A stretch of DNA of 64,000 nt from Emticicia agri (GCF_004168285.1 NZ_SEWF01000010.1:124001-188000), one strand, 5' to 3'. Counted from the first letter of the stretch, positions 1 through 8,772 are shown. The notes: generated by a model from the letters alone, not told the origin. Program-made: numbers and translations.

Positions 1-2
1 AA

Positions 3-929
3 CATACCATTACAGGCTGGCCGGGTGGTAAACCCAATGCCGATGATACCAATCGCCCTGAAAGAGCTTTACCTGCTAAAAAACGTGTGATTATTTTCAG
101 CCCTCACCCGGATGATGATATTATCTCAATGGGTGGTACATTCCAGCGTCTGGTTGACCAGGGGCACGATGTACATATCGGTTACCAAACCTCAGGTAAT
201 ATTGCCGTGGCCGACGATGAAGCTATCCGTTTTATTGATTTTGTGGTTGACTTTAACCATAAATTCGGCATTGAAAATAAAGAAACGCAAACTTTGTTTA
301 CCGAGGCAAAAGAGTTCTTGAAAAACAAGAAAGATAGCGATATTGACCCTGCTGCCGTTAGATACGTAAAAGGCTTGATACGTAGAGGTGAAGCTAAAGC
401 TACTTGCCGCTTTGTAGGTATTCCGGAAGAAAACGTACATTTCCTGGATATGCCTTTTTACGAAACAGGCCGTATTGAGAAAAAACCTCTTGGCTCCGAA
501 GATGTAAAAGTGGTAGCTGATTTGATAGAAGAAGTAAAACCGCATCAGGTATATGCTGCCGGAGACTTAGCTGACCCACATGGTACCCATAAGGTTTGTT
601 TAGATGCTATTTTTGCTGCTATTGAGGGCTTGAAACACAAAAACTTCATGAAAGACTGCTGGGTATGGCTATACCGTGGTGCATGGGCTGAGTGGGATAT
701 TCATGAAATTGAAATGGCTGTGCCTATGTCGCCTGACCAGGTGTTACAAAAACGTATGGGTATCTTTAAACACCAATCGCAAAAAGATGGTGTGGTGTTC
801 CAGGGTACCGATGCCCGTGAGTTTTGGCAGCGTGCCGAAGAGCGCAACAGAGCTACAGCAGGTCTTTATAACAAATTAGGGCTGGCAGAGTACGAAGCAA
901 TGGAAGCCTTTGTGAGATGGAAGTTTTAA
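3..929 (+). CDS. nagB: Glucosamine-6-phosphate deaminase with C-terminal PIG-L/LmbE deacetylase-like domain (3' part only)
   Basis: The frame is open from the window edge, so only the C-terminal part is visible. An internal GTG at 87 is not the real start, because coding continues upstream with ITGWPGGKPNADDTNRPE, the linker I recognise from long Bacteroidota NagB-like proteins. The visible part is a PIG-L/LmbE-type domain: a PHPDDD metal-site motif soon after the linker and a DPHGTH motif further on. LmbE/PIG-L proteins are zinc-dependent N-deacetylases acting on GlcNAc-like substrates, while NagB converts glucosamine-6-phosphate to fructose-6-phosphate and ammonia. A fusion suggests coupled deacetylation and deamination of amino sugars, but the NagB half is outside the window, so that half is inferred from the family. 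The gene ends at a strong hairpin at 945-998. Confidence 0.8.
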   Translation, partial: HTITGWPGGKPNADDTNRPERALPAKKRVIIFSPHPDDDIISMGGTFQRLVDQGHDVHIGYQTSGNIAVADDEAIRFIDFVVDFNHKFGIENKETQTLFTEAKEFLKNKKDSDIDPAAVRYVKGLIRRGEAKATCRFVGIPEENVHFLDMPFYETGRIEKKPLGSEDVKVVADLIEEVKPHQVYAAGDLADPHGTHKVCLDAIFAAIEGLKHKNFMKDCWVWLYRGAWAEWDIHEIEMAVPMSPDQVLQKRMGIFKHQSQKDGVVFQGTDAREFWQRAEERNRATAGLYNKLGLAEYEAMEAFVRWKF

Positions 930-944
930 AAGTTAATTTTGATT

Positions 945-998
945 ATATAGATATGAAAAAGGCGTTTGAAGAATCAAACGCCTTTTTCATATCTATAT
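945..998. terminator. Perfect 25-bp inverted repeat, likely bidirectional terminator
   Basis: Arms 945-969 and 974-998 are perfectly complementary over 25 bases with a 4-base loop (agaa). The stem contains GGCGTTTGA and A/T runs on both sides, so it gives a GC core followed by U-rich sequence in both directions. It lies between two convergent genes. Confidence 0.8.
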
Positions 999-1006
999 AG
1001 CAAAGT

Positions 1007-1468
1007 TTAAATCGTCTTCACTTCAAACTTAAACTTATCTTTGTTAGGCACACATTTGCCATCTTTGGTTGTACAAGTCTGACATTCTATTTTACCCTCA
1101 ATCACCGGATTTGCCTTTTTTATTTTTACTTTCTGAATAAACTTGGCTTCGTGTTCAAAGTATTGTACTTTGCCTCCCCATATATCATCAAACTTTTCTT
1201 TTGGTTTCACGGGTACCAATTTACCTACCAAAGCATACGTATCGTTTTTAGTAAAGTTGGCTGTTGTTGGCAATGGGCCGTCTACTTTCAGTTCCGACGA
1301 GTACATATACCAGCTATCATCAATTTTTGCTGTAAAAACCAAATCAATGGTTTCGCCTACTTTAGCAGAAGTTTTTGAGGGTGTAAATGTCCACTTGGCA
1401 GGTTTAAGAATCTGTGCTGAAGCTGCCAGCGAAAAAGCAAACAAAAATATAAAAAGGATTTTTTTCAT
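1007..1468 (-). CDS. Secreted DsbD N-terminal-domain-like protein
   Basis: A 153-residue protein with a typical signal peptide (MKKILFIFLFAFSLAASAQ). The rest resembles the periplasmic N-terminal domain of the thiol-disulfide interchange protein DsbD as it occurs alone in Bacteroidota. The pattern runs from WTFTPSKTSAKVGE near residue 27, through a WYMYSSEL strand, to a C-terminal cluster with Cys129, Cys132 and Cys139. In full DsbD this domain passes electrons from the membrane domain to periplasmic partners. Here there is no membrane or thioredoxin domain, so a stand-alone redox or binding role is inference. It lies 18 bases after the exonuclease gene on the same strand and is probably co-transcribed with it. 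Confidence 0.7.
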   Translation of the reverse strand: MKKILFIFLFAFSLAASAQILKPAKWTFTPSKTSAKVGETIDLVFTAKIDDSWYMYSSELKVDGPLPTTANFTKNDTYALVGKLVPVKPKEKFDDIWGGKVQYFEHEAKFIQKVKIKKANPVIEGKIECQTCTTKDGKCVPNKDKFKFEVKTI

Positions 1469-1486
1469 GCGTTTAAAAAATAGATG

Positions 1487-2221
1487 CTATAATATTACTT
1501 CTATGTTATTTTCATTGATTAACGACCAATTATTCATTTTCATATATAGTTGGGTCAAAACTATAATGTAATCGGCGCAGTACTGTTCAATTTTGGCTTT
1601 ATCTTTTTCTTTGTAATAAATATCATTGATGAGTTCTCCACTCACTTCAGTTTCACCACCCGGAATATCAAACAAAGCTGCCAGCAAATCTAAAGAGGTA
1701 TAATTCTTATAGTCGCCAAACTTCCACATATCTAAAGTATCAATATGGTTGATTTCCCAGGGCTTTTTGCCTGATACCTGTAAAACACGGGGCAAGGCAA
1801 TTCCGTTCACTAACATGCGGCGGCAAATATAGGGAAAGTCAAATTCTTTGCCATTATGTGCACACAACATCAGGTTTGAACCTGCCTTGTGTTTTTCAAG
1901 AATGTTTTTAAACTCCTCTAAAATCTCTGCTTCCGTTTCACCCCGAATCATTTTTACACGCAGTGACATCTCATCATTATCATCAAAAAAAATGCCACCA
2001 ATACCAATACAAATAATTTTGCCAAACTCGGCATAGACAGAGGAGCGTTTCAGATATAAATCTTCATCTGAAAGATTATCGTTATTCTGAAAGTAGCTTG
2101 CTTTTTTAAGCCACAACTGTTTTAATCTGGGGTCGAGTGCCTCTAAATGTGCTTCCTGTGAGACTGTCTCAATATCTATAAAGAGAATATTCCTGAGAAA
2201 CTTTGCTGTATTTTCTGCCAT
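1487..2221 (-). CDS. Predicted 3'-5' exonuclease, PolB-like (DnaQ superfamily)
   Basis: A 244-residue protein with the first DEDD motif as FIDIET (Asp16, Glu18) and a central HNGKEFDFPYICRRML block, which carries the second acidic residue in PolB-type exonucleases. The family acts on single-strand DNA ends in a metal-dependent way and is common in Bacteroidota as a single-domain protein of this size. A partner polymerase is not visible. It is probably the first gene of a two-gene unit with the DsbD-N protein downstream. An exact TAnnTTTG-type element on this strand (CAAATATA read on the + strand, 2245-2252) lies just upstream of the start. Confidence 0.75.
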   Translation of the reverse strand: MAENTAKFLRNILFIDIETVSQEAHLEALDPRLKQLWLKKASYFQNNDNLSDEDLYLKRSSVYAEFGKIICIGIGGIFFDDNDEMSLRVKMIRGETEAEILEEFKNILEKHKAGSNLMLCAHNGKEFDFPYICRRMLVNGIALPRVLQVSGKKPWEINHIDTLDMWKFGDYKNYTSLDLLAALFDIPGGETEVSGELINDIYYKEKDKAKIEQYCADYIIVLTQLYMKMNNWSLINENNIEVIL

Positions 2222-2244
2222 GATAATTGTGTGTATTTAACTAA

Positions 2245-2252
2245 CAAATATA
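2245..2252 (-). promoter_or_regulatory. Bacteroidota -7 element (TAnnTTTG) for the exonuclease gene
   Basis: The minus strand reads TATATTTG 23 bases before the ATG, matching the -7 box exactly. A matching -33 TTG is only found at a wider spacing of about 24 bases, inside the end of the upstream acyltransferase gene. Confidence 0.4.
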
Positions 2253-2258
2253 CACAAT

Positions 2259-3092
2259 TTATATCAGAAAATAAAGCAATAATGCCAGTAAAATCCAGTA
2301 AAGAGGCAAAATAAACATCACGATTCCGCCTGCTATAGAATCAAAGAAAACTGACCCCCGGGTAACCCTTTTTGAGAGACTTGTGGCTAACAAATTAACC
2401 GGAAAATTCACTATTAGACCTATGTAATAAAAAGGATTTTTCCAGAATGATGGCTTAGGTAAAGGCGCTTCTAAAAGTCTGGTCAGTTTCTCACTTAATA
2501 TCCGGTTAAACTCTTTCAGAAACAGACCTTCGCCGGCTTCTTTTGGCAATTCTTCTTGCTGCAATGCCTCACCAATATTTACTTTAACTATTTTACCAAA
2601 TTTATTAAAGTTATTATAAGTAATCGTAACAGGTACTACGGTTACATCTATCTGCTCATCCCAGGCTTTCTGAGCCAGCCTGCCTGTACCCTTTTTTAAG
2701 GGTAATAGTTTGGTCTGGTGTATGCAAAGCCCCTCCGAAAATATCAATACTATTTCGCCTTGTCTGAAAAGCTCAATACATTTTCTGAAAGTTTCATCAT
2801 TATCGCCCAGGTACTCTTTTCCTTCTGACAACCTGTACATAGGCATCATATATAGGCTCGATAATATTTTTTTTGCCAGGGGTTTCTTAAATACATCTCC
2901 ACGAGCCAGAGACCAGATTCTGCGTTCATAATGACCACACAGCACTACCGCATCAAAAAACGAATTGGAGTGATTGGAAGCTAACAGAACTGCTCCCGAT
3001 TTGGGTATGTTTTCTAAACCAGTAAATTCAATACGTTTGATAAAAAACTTTAAAAGAAAAGGAGAGAACACTCTAATAGTATCGTAAAGCAA
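2259..3092 (-). CDS. PlsC-type lysophospholipid acyltransferase with C-terminal membrane segments
   Basis: A 277-residue protein with an acyltransferase motif NHSNSFFD (His41, Asp47). The His-Asp spacing is five residues, not the usual four, a variant I associate with Bacteroidota members of this superfamily. A second motif FSEGLCIH follows near residue 118. The C-terminus has two hydrophobic stretches (roughly 220-240 and 250-277), consistent with membrane anchoring. The likely role is acyl transfer to a lysophospholipid or glycerol phosphate in membrane lipid synthesis; the exact acceptor cannot be read from sequence. It is separated from the exonuclease gene by 37 bases on the same strand. 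Confidence 0.75.
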   Translation of the reverse strand: MLYDTIRVFSPFLLKFFIKRIEFTGLENIPKSGAVLLASNHSNSFFDAVVLCGHYERRIWSLARGDVFKKPLAKKILSSLYMMPMYRLSEGKEYLGDNDETFRKCIELFRQGEIVLIFSEGLCIHQTKLLPLKKGTGRLAQKAWDEQIDVTVVPVTITYNNFNKFGKIVKVNIGEALQQEELPKEAGEGLFLKEFNRILSEKLTRLLEAPLPKPSFWKNPFYYIGLIVNFPVNLLATSLSKRVTRGSVFFDSIAGGIVMFILPLYWILLALLLYFLI

Positions 3093-3242
3093 GGCTTATA
3101 TGTGTTTAAATAATACAATAAATCTGTTTAAATTTCAAAATTCATAAGAAATAAGGTCTTCTGCAAGCATTAGGTCCGATTAGTATTTGTTTAACATATA
3201 TTAGTAGTTTTTTGTCCAATATTTCATAAAAATTAAATTCTC

Positions 3243-3273
3243 TTTGGTTTTCTTACAAGGGGCTGTAATTTCG
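3243..3273 (+). promoter_or_regulatory. Bacteroidota-type promoter for gapN
   Basis: TTTG at 3243-3246, a 19-base spacer, and TAATTTCG at 3266-3273 (one mismatch to TAnnTTTG). It lies in the 300-base intergenic stretch 3093-3392, which shows no other gene or repeat. The predicted start of transcription near 3280 gives a leader of about 110 bases. Confidence 0.45.
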
Positions 3274-3392
3274 TCGCTGTTTTACAACAAAACTTCACCA
3301 GAGGATGTTTAAATAGTGCTTTTCTGACTGAAGATTTACTGACAGCCGTCAGATGCTATTATTTAGAATTACTCGCAAGCCAAAGAAACAAC

Positions 3393-5021
3393 ATGAATAA
3401 CCTACAAGAGAAAATCACGGCTATTTTTCCTACTGCCGACCAGATTCCAGATGCTTATCAGATTCAACCCGTTCACCAGAAAGAATATCTGGTAGGGGGT
3501 GAAATGCGCCAATGGACAGGTAAAACACAAGATGTATATTCGCCTGTGTATATTAAAGGAGCCGATGGAAAGTTTGAAAGTAAGTATATCGGTAGTTTTC
3601 CGATTACAGATACAGCCGAAGCAATGGAAGCCTTAGATGCAGCCGTTAAAGCCTTTGACAGTGGCCGTGGCGAATGGCCTACCATGAGCGTAACTGAGCG
3701 CATTACCTGTATGGAAAACTTCGTGAAGAAGATGCTGGCGAAGAAAACAGAAATCGTAAACCTACTCATGTTTGAGATAGGTAAATCTCTGGCTGACTCA
3801 ATCAAAGAATTTGACCGTACTGTTGAATATATTTATGATACCATTGATTGTCTGAAAGACATAGACCGTGCTTCTTCAAGATTTAAGATAGAGCAGGGTA
3901 TTATCGGGCAAATCCGCCGCTCACCGTTTGGGGTAGTACTTTGTATGGGGCCGTTTAATTATCCATTAAACGAAACCTATACCACGCTTATTCCGGCTAT
4001 TCTGATGGGTAATACTATACTTTTCAAGCCACCTAAACACGGTACGCTTTTGCACTACCCAATGTTACAGGCATTTAAAGAGTGTTTCCCTAAAGGGGTT
4101 GTCAATACCATCTACGGGCGTGGTGCCAATGTAGTACCACCTATAATGCAAAGCGGTAAAATAAATATCCTGACCTTGATTGGCTCAAGCAAAGTAGCCA
4201 ACGATTTGAAGAAAATGCACCCTAAACTCAACCGCCTGAGAGCAGTATTAGGTTTAGATGCTAAAAACGCAGGGATTGTTTTGAAAAATGCCGATGTAGA
4301 ATTAGCCGTTAAAGAATGTATTTTAGGTTCGTTGTCGTTCAATGGTCAGCGTTGTACTGCCATCAAAATTATATGGGTGCACCGTTCGATTGCGAAGAAA
4401 TTCCTGAACAGATTTACTGAAGAACTGGAAAAACTGAAATTCGGCATGCCTTGGGAGGCTGGTGTTAATCTAACCCCACTACCTGAACCAAACAAACCTG
4501 CATACCTGACCGAGTGTATTGAAGATGCCAAAGCCAACGGTGCAGAAGTAATAAACGAAGGGGGCGGAACTGTTGTCAATTCATTTTTCTATCCAGCCGT
4601 ATTATACCCTGTGAATAATAAAATGAAGGTTTATGAAGAAGAGCAATTCGGGCCTTTGATTCCGGTAGTGCCTTTTGATGATGTAGAAGAACCTATTCAA
4701 TACCTCATTGATTCTTCTCATGGCCAGCAGGTAAGTATTTTTGGCACCAATTCTCACCAGATTGCCAATTTGATTGACCCTTTGGTCAATCAGGTAAGTC
4801 GTGTAAATATTAATGCCCAATGCCAGAGAGGTCCTGATACTTTCCCTTTCACCGGAAGAAAAGACTCAGCAGAAGGTACACTTTCTGTTGAAGATGCCCT
4901 GAGAGCGTTTTCTATCAGAACGGTAGTGGCTACTAAAGAAACGGCTGATAATAAGCAGATTTTCAACGAAATTGTAGAAGACCATAGTTCTCATTTTCTT
5001 TCTACAAAATATATTTTCTAA
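3393..5021 (+). CDS. gapN: NADP-dependent glyceraldehyde-3-phosphate dehydrogenase, GapN-like aldehyde dehydrogenase
   Basis: A 542-residue aldehyde dehydrogenase superfamily protein. The catalytic loop reads FNGQRC, with the nucleophile at Cys321, and the nucleotide-binding segment contains GPFNYPLNET and LIGSSKVA. The length and this particular loop are typical of the Bacteroidota GapN-like group, which oxidises glyceraldehyde-3-phosphate directly to 3-phosphoglycerate with NADP and makes NADPH without ATP. Other ALDH substrates cannot be excluded. It is a single-gene unit, with its own promoter at 3243-3273 and a hairpin terminator right after the stop. Confidence 0.8.
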   Translation: MNNLQEKITAIFPTADQIPDAYQIQPVHQKEYLVGGEMRQWTGKTQDVYSPVYIKGADGKFESKYIGSFPITDTAEAMEALDAAVKAFDSGRGEWPTMSVTERITCMENFVKKMLAKKTEIVNLLMFEIGKSLADSIKEFDRTVEYIYDTIDCLKDIDRASSRFKIEQGIIGQIRRSPFGVVLCMGPFNYPLNETYTTLIPAILMGNTILFKPPKHGTLLHYPMLQAFKECFPKGVVNTIYGRGANVVPPIMQSGKINILTLIGSSKVANDLKKMHPKLNRLRAVLGLDAKNAGIVLKNADVELAVKECILGSLSFNGQRCTAIKIIWVHRSIAKKFLNRFTEELEKLKFGMPWEAGVNLTPLPEPNKPAYLTECIEDAKANGAEVINEGGGTVVNSFFYPAVLYPVNNKMKVYEEEQFGPLIPVVPFDDVEEPIQYLIDSSHGQQVSIFGTNSHQIANLIDPLVNQVSRVNINAQCQRGPDTFPFTGRKDSAEGTLSVEDALRAFSIRTVVATKETADNKQIFNEIVEDHSSHFLSTKYIF

Positions 5022-5024
5022 AAC

Positions 5025-5048
5025 AAACCCCGCAGTTGCGGGGTTTTT
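5025..5048 (+). terminator. Rho-independent terminator of gapN
   Basis: Stem AAACCCCGC / GCGGGGTTT (5025-5033 and 5038-5046) with a four-base loop, followed by T residues. It starts 4 bases after the gapN stop codon. Confidence 0.85.
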
Positions 5049-5141
5049 ATTTACATACGAAATATAATGTGTTACTATCCGTTTGTTTCGTTAAGAGAAA
5101 TAAGTTTAGACAGGTTTTACCCTGAAGAGAGAATATTTTTA

Positions 5142-5149
5142 TAATTTTG
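5142..5149 (+). promoter_or_regulatory. Bacteroidota -7 element for the SPOR lipoprotein gene
   Basis: Exact TAATTTTG, 42 bases upstream of the ATG. No clear TTG is present at the -33 position. Confidence 0.4.
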
Positions 5150-5191
5150 ACAAATTTTTTTAAAGAAAACCCCAATTAAAAACAAAAACCT

Positions 5192-5737
5192 ATGAAGATT
5201 TTCCCGAAAATAGTATTTTGTCTTTTTCTGACGGGCGCTTTTTATTCTTGTAAAAAATCCGTTACACCAACTAAAGGCACTATGGTTGGCGACTATGAGG
5301 AGGATTTATCAGCAGTTCGCTTGACTTATGATAAAAAACCCGACATTGAAAACCGGGAGGGTAAGGCTACTAAAGACAACGTATATACTGCTGTAAAAGA
5401 CGAAATTCCTCTGAATGTTAACAGACAAGTAGACAAAGCGTTGGATTCTATTTCGGTACACAACAAAAATATCCGCTATGCTGCAGGATACAGAATTCAG
5501 GTATATGTAGGTAACGAACGTAGAGAACTGGATGAGGCCAGGTCTTATATTTATCAGAACTTCCCTGATATGAATACCTATGTAACATTCAGCCAGCCTA
5601 CTTATCGACTCAAAGCAGGCGATTTCACAAGCAAAATGGACGCTGAAAGATTCTACAATTCCATTCGTCAACGCTATTCTATGGCTATGATTGTGCCTGA
5701 ACGAATTGATATTCGTAAAAGCATGCAGACACGATAA
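5192..5737 (+). CDS. SPOR-domain lipoprotein
   Basis: A 181-residue protein with a lipoprotein signal (hydrophobic stretch then FYSC, Cys at residue 20). The C-terminal 75 residues form a SPOR domain: a YRIQVYVG strand, the ARSYIYQNF helix, and an YRLKAGDFTSKMDAERFYNSI repeat-like second half. SPOR domains bind denuded peptidoglycan glycan strands, usually at the division septum. The protein is probably anchored to a membrane lipid and touches the cell wall. It lies 33 bases before fabD and may share its transcript. Confidence 0.8.
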   Translation: MKIFPKIVFCLFLTGAFYSCKKSVTPTKGTMVGDYEEDLSAVRLTYDKKPDIENREGKATKDNVYTAVKDEIPLNVNRQVDKALDSISVHNKNIRYAAGYRIQVYVGNERRELDEARSYIYQNFPDMNTYVTFSQPTYRLKAGDFTSKMDAERFYNSIRQRYSMAMIVPERIDIRKSMQTR

Positions 5738-5770
5738 CAAAACCAACAGATAATTTATAAATCAGTTACT

Positions 5771-6664
5771 ATGACAGCTTACGTTTTTCCGGGGCAAGGA
5801 GCTCAATTCAGTGGAATGGGCAAAGATTTATACGAAAATTCTCCCCAGGCTAAATCACTTTTTGATAAAGCCAACGAAATATTAGGTTTTGATATTACCA
5901 AAATTATGTTTGAAGGCTCTGACGAAGACCTTAAACAAACAAACGTTACACAACCTGCTGTTTTTCTTCATTCGGTTATATTAGCCTTGAATCTCCCTGA
6001 TTTCAAGCCTGATATGGTAGCCGGGCACTCATTGGGTGAGTTTTCTGCACTGGTAGCTGCTGGTGCTTTGTCTTTCGAAGATGGCTTAAAATTAGTCGCT
6101 CAAAGAGCCGATGCCATGCAACGTGCCTGTGAGTTGAACCCTTCAACGATGGCGGCTATTCTGAATTTAGACGATAAAGTTGTAGAAGATATTTGCGCCG
6201 CTATTACCGAAAAATCAGCAGATAATGTAGTAGTAGCTGCTAATTATAACTGTCCCGGACAATTGGTTATTTCTGGAAGCATAGAAGGCATCAACATTGC
6301 CTGCGAAGAACTGAAAGCCGCCGGAGCTAAAAGAGCACTGGTTTTACAGGTTGGTGGAGCATTCCATTCTCCTTTAATGGAACCTGCCCGTGAAGAACTG
6401 GCCAAAGCCATTGAAAATACTAATTTCTCAACGCCTACCTGCCCAATCTATCAGAATGTCAATGCTATGCCATCAACAGATATTGGTACAATAAAGGCTA
6501 ACTTAATTGCTCAGTTAACCGCACCTGTACGCTGGACACAATCGGTTCGCAACATGGTAGAAGATGGTGCTATCAGGTTTGTAGAATGTGGCCCGGGTAA
6601 GGTTTTACAGGGATTAGTAAAGAAAATTGCACCGGAAGTAGAGACTGCGGGGGCAGCATTGTGA
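5771..6664 (+). CDS. fabD: Malonyl-CoA:ACP transacylase
   Basis: A 297-residue FabD. The N-terminus FPGQGAQFSGMG and the nucleophile elbow GHSLGE (Ser87) are diagnostic, and GAFHSPLM near residue 197 carries the catalytic His. It loads malonyl groups on acyl carrier protein for fatty-acid elongation in the cytoplasm. The length is normal for the family. The surrounding acyltransferase (6781-7527) and acyl-ACP desaturase (7660-8640) fit a lipid-synthesis neighbourhood. Confidence 0.95.
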   Translation: MTAYVFPGQGAQFSGMGKDLYENSPQAKSLFDKANEILGFDITKIMFEGSDEDLKQTNVTQPAVFLHSVILALNLPDFKPDMVAGHSLGEFSALVAAGALSFEDGLKLVAQRADAMQRACELNPSTMAAILNLDDKVVEDICAAITEKSADNVVVAANYNCPGQLVISGSIEGINIACEELKAAGAKRALVLQVGGAFHSPLMEPAREELAKAIENTNFSTPTCPIYQNVNAMPSTDIGTIKANLIAQLTAPVRWTQSVRNMVEDGAIRFVECGPGKVLQGLVKKIAPEVETAGAAL

Positions 6665-6730
6665 ATTGCATCATAGCTTCGGCCAAGGTTCACGGTCATG
6701 GGCATTCGAGGTGAGAAATGATCTATAAAC

Positions 6731-6764
6731 ACCAAAAAGACGTAGGCAATCCATGTCTTTTGGT
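6731..6764. terminator. Possible hairpin between convergent fabD and plsC
   Basis: ACCAAAAAGAC at 6731-6741 pairs with GTCTTTTGGT at 6755-6764 apart from one bulged A. It could end transcripts from either side, but the U-tract is weak. Confidence 0.35.
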
Positions 6765-6780
6765 CTATATTAAAAGGCAC

Positions 6781-7527
6781 CTACCCCTTCTTCTCATCCA
6801 AAACTTCCTGTATCGCCGCTCTGGCCTCATCAGCTACTTCTTTGGTAGTTTTGCCTTTAGGCTCTATTCCTTTCAGCGCAGTCCATGATAATTTTGAAAA
6901 AGAAGTCAGCGGAAACATTCCACTGGTTGGGTTAAAGCTGCGTGTGCCCTGTATAGCAATTGGTACTACCAAGGCATTAGGTGCTCTTTTTAATAGAGCC
7001 GAAATACCCCCCTCGGCAAACGGTTTCATTTCATCTGTTTTTGAGCGTGTGCCTTCCGGGAAGATAACTGCTGAAAAATTATTCTCATGAATATATTTAC
7101 TTAATCTTAGAATTTCTGATACTGCTTGTTTACCATCTTTACGGTCAATGAGGGCAGCCCCGCTTATGCGTAGATTATAAGAGATAGCCGGAATGCCATG
7201 TGCCAATTCTTGTTTAGATACAAAAATGGGTTGGTGTTTTCTGAGGTACCAGATAATACCGGGAATATCAAAAGTGCTTTGATGATTAGCTATAAAGATA
7301 ATAGGTCTGTCTGTTGGGTATTCTTCTACCTGCTTAAATTGAACGCTTGTACCTGTTAGGTAATAGCTTGTATTAAGAGCGAGATTAAAGATATCGACTG
7401 ATTTTTTATGGGCTTTTTTACCGAAAACATTGAAGGCAATTACCTGAACCACATGAAAAACAACTAATAATAGTCCAAAATAGAGTAAATAAATAACACT
7501 AAGTATATAATCCAGGATTTTTTTCAT
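6781..7527 (-). CDS. plsC: 1-acyl-sn-glycerol-3-phosphate acyltransferase
   Basis: A 248-residue protein with an N-terminal hydrophobic segment (about residues 8-34) and the canonical acyltransferase motifs NHQSTFD (His82, Asp87, spacing four) and FPEGTRS near residue 158. It makes phosphatidic acid from lysophosphatidic acid at the inner membrane. It differs from the other PlsC-like gene at 2259-3092 in having the normal motif spacing and no C-terminal membrane segments, so this is the better candidate for the housekeeping enzyme. A good promoter lies just upstream at 7542-7574. Confidence 0.88.
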   Translation of the reverse strand: MKKILDYILSVIYLLYFGLLLVVFHVVQVIAFNVFGKKAHKKSVDIFNLALNTSYYLTGTSVQFKQVEEYPTDRPIIFIANHQSTFDIPGIIWYLRKHQPIFVSKQELAHGIPAISYNLRISGAALIDRKDGKQAVSEILRLSKYIHENNFSAVIFPEGTRSKTDEMKPFAEGGISALLKRAPNALVVPIAIQGTRSFNPTSGMFPLTSFSKLSWTALKGIEPKGKTTKEVADEARAAIQEVLDEKKG

Positions 7528-7541
7528 GAATTTTTTTTGAA

Positions 7542-7574
7542 CAAAAGTAGGCAGAAAAAGGTCTTTAATACAAA
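7542..7574 (-). promoter_or_regulatory. Bacteroidota-type promoter for plsC
   Basis: On the minus strand TTTG (7574-7571), a 21-base spacer, then exact TACTTTTG (7549-7542), 14 bases before the ATG. The leader would be very short. Confidence 0.5.
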
Positions 7575-7659
7575 TTAAGTCAATATTTTACTTTTTTTAG
7601 CCAAATAAGATTTAACTTGTATCGATTTTCTAAATAAACGAGCTTTAAAAGACATTATC

Positions 7660-8640
7660 ATGGAATTATCCAATTTAAGATTAGAGGTGATGAAATTTGT
7701 CGGACAAAAAATTGATTATTTTTTTGACGAATTTCTGAAACCCATCGAGACTAATTGGCAACCTTCAGACTTTCTTCCTGACGCAACAAACGAAAACTTT
7801 TTTCAAGAAGTAAAGCTAATACAAGAGAATGCCAGAGAACTGCCATATGACTATATAGCTGTATTAATTGGTGATACTATCACAGAAGAAGCCTTACCTA
7901 CCTACGAATCCTGGTTAGTAGATGTAGTGGGGATTGACCAGGTTGATGAACCAAACGGTTGGGCCAAATGGGTACGAGGATGGACCGCCGAAGAAAACCG
8001 TCATGGAGACTTATTGAATAAGTTCTTATATCTGTCGGGTCGGGTAAATATGCGGGCGATGGAAACATCAACCCAATACCTGATTGCTGATGGTTTTGAT
8101 ATTGGTACAGGCCGGGACCCTTACCGGAATTTTGTATATACGTCTTTTCAGGAGTTAGCTACCAATATTTCGCACCGTCGTACGGCAACTTTAGCAAAAA
8201 AGTACAATAATAATTTATTGTCTAAGATGTGCGGGGTAATTGCTTCTGATGAGATGCGCCATGCTAAAGCCTACAAAACTTTTATCAGTAATATCTTTGA
8301 AGTTGACCCCTCAGAAATGATGCTGGCCTTTGAAGATATGATGAAAAAGAAAATCGTGATGCCTGCACACTTTCTGCGGGAATCAGGAGTAAAAATAGGC
8401 CAGACTTTCTCACACTTTTCTGATGCTGCACAACGATTAGGTGTTTATACCACTATCGACTATATTGAAATTATGGAGTCGTTATTAGACGAATGGAAGA
8501 TATCAGGTATAACCAATCTGAATGATGCAGGCGAACGTGCCAGAGATTACCTGATGGCTTTGCCAAACCGATTAAGAAGGGTAGCTGAACGTACAAAAGT
8601 ACCTACGTTAGAATATGAGTTCAGTTGGATAGCCTCGTAA
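7660..8640 (+). CDS. Acyl-ACP desaturase (ferritin-like di-iron, FA_desaturase_2 type)
   Basis: A 326-residue soluble desaturase of the plant stearoyl-ACP type. The two di-iron signature motifs are clear: EENRHG at 111-116 and DEMRH at 197-201, with an additional Glu in TEEALPTYE near residue 77. It would introduce a cis double bond into acyl-ACP, using ferredoxin and oxygen, which adjusts membrane fluidity. The enzyme is well known in plants and actinobacteria and also found in Bacteroidota. It lies in a lipid cluster with fabD and plsC, divergent from plsC. No exact -7 box is seen upstream. Confidence 0.9.
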   Translation: MELSNLRLEVMKFVGQKIDYFFDEFLKPIETNWQPSDFLPDATNENFFQEVKLIQENARELPYDYIAVLIGDTITEEALPTYESWLVDVVGIDQVDEPNGWAKWVRGWTAEENRHGDLLNKFLYLSGRVNMRAMETSTQYLIADGFDIGTGRDPYRNFVYTSFQELATNISHRRTATLAKKYNNNLLSKMCGVIASDEMRHAKAYKTFISNIFEVDPSEMMLAFEDMMKKKIVMPAHFLRESGVKIGQTFSHFSDAAQRLGVYTTIDYIEIMESLLDEWKISGITNLNDAGERARDYLMALPNRLRRVAERTKVPTLEYEFSWIAS

Positions 8641-8658
8641 AAACAATTGAGTGATTGT

Positions 8659-8772
8659 TGTCTTGAACTGTGATTGAACTGATTGATTTGATTTTAATGA
8701 TTATGTCCAAAAATCATCAAAGTACTTATCATCAGTGAAATCCTTAAATCAGTTCAATCACAGTTCAAGACA
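8659..8772. repeat. Long inverted repeat (26-bp perfect arms) between convergent genes
   Basis: Arms 8659-8684 and 8747-8772 are perfectly complementary over 26 bases, around a 62-base centre that itself contains TGATTTT/AAAATCA pairing. The arms contain internal partial repeats of TGATTGAAC. It occupies most of the gap between the desaturase gene and the TonB-C/TPR gene and could serve as a two-way terminator or be a relic of a palindromic mobile repeat. Confidence 0.7.
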
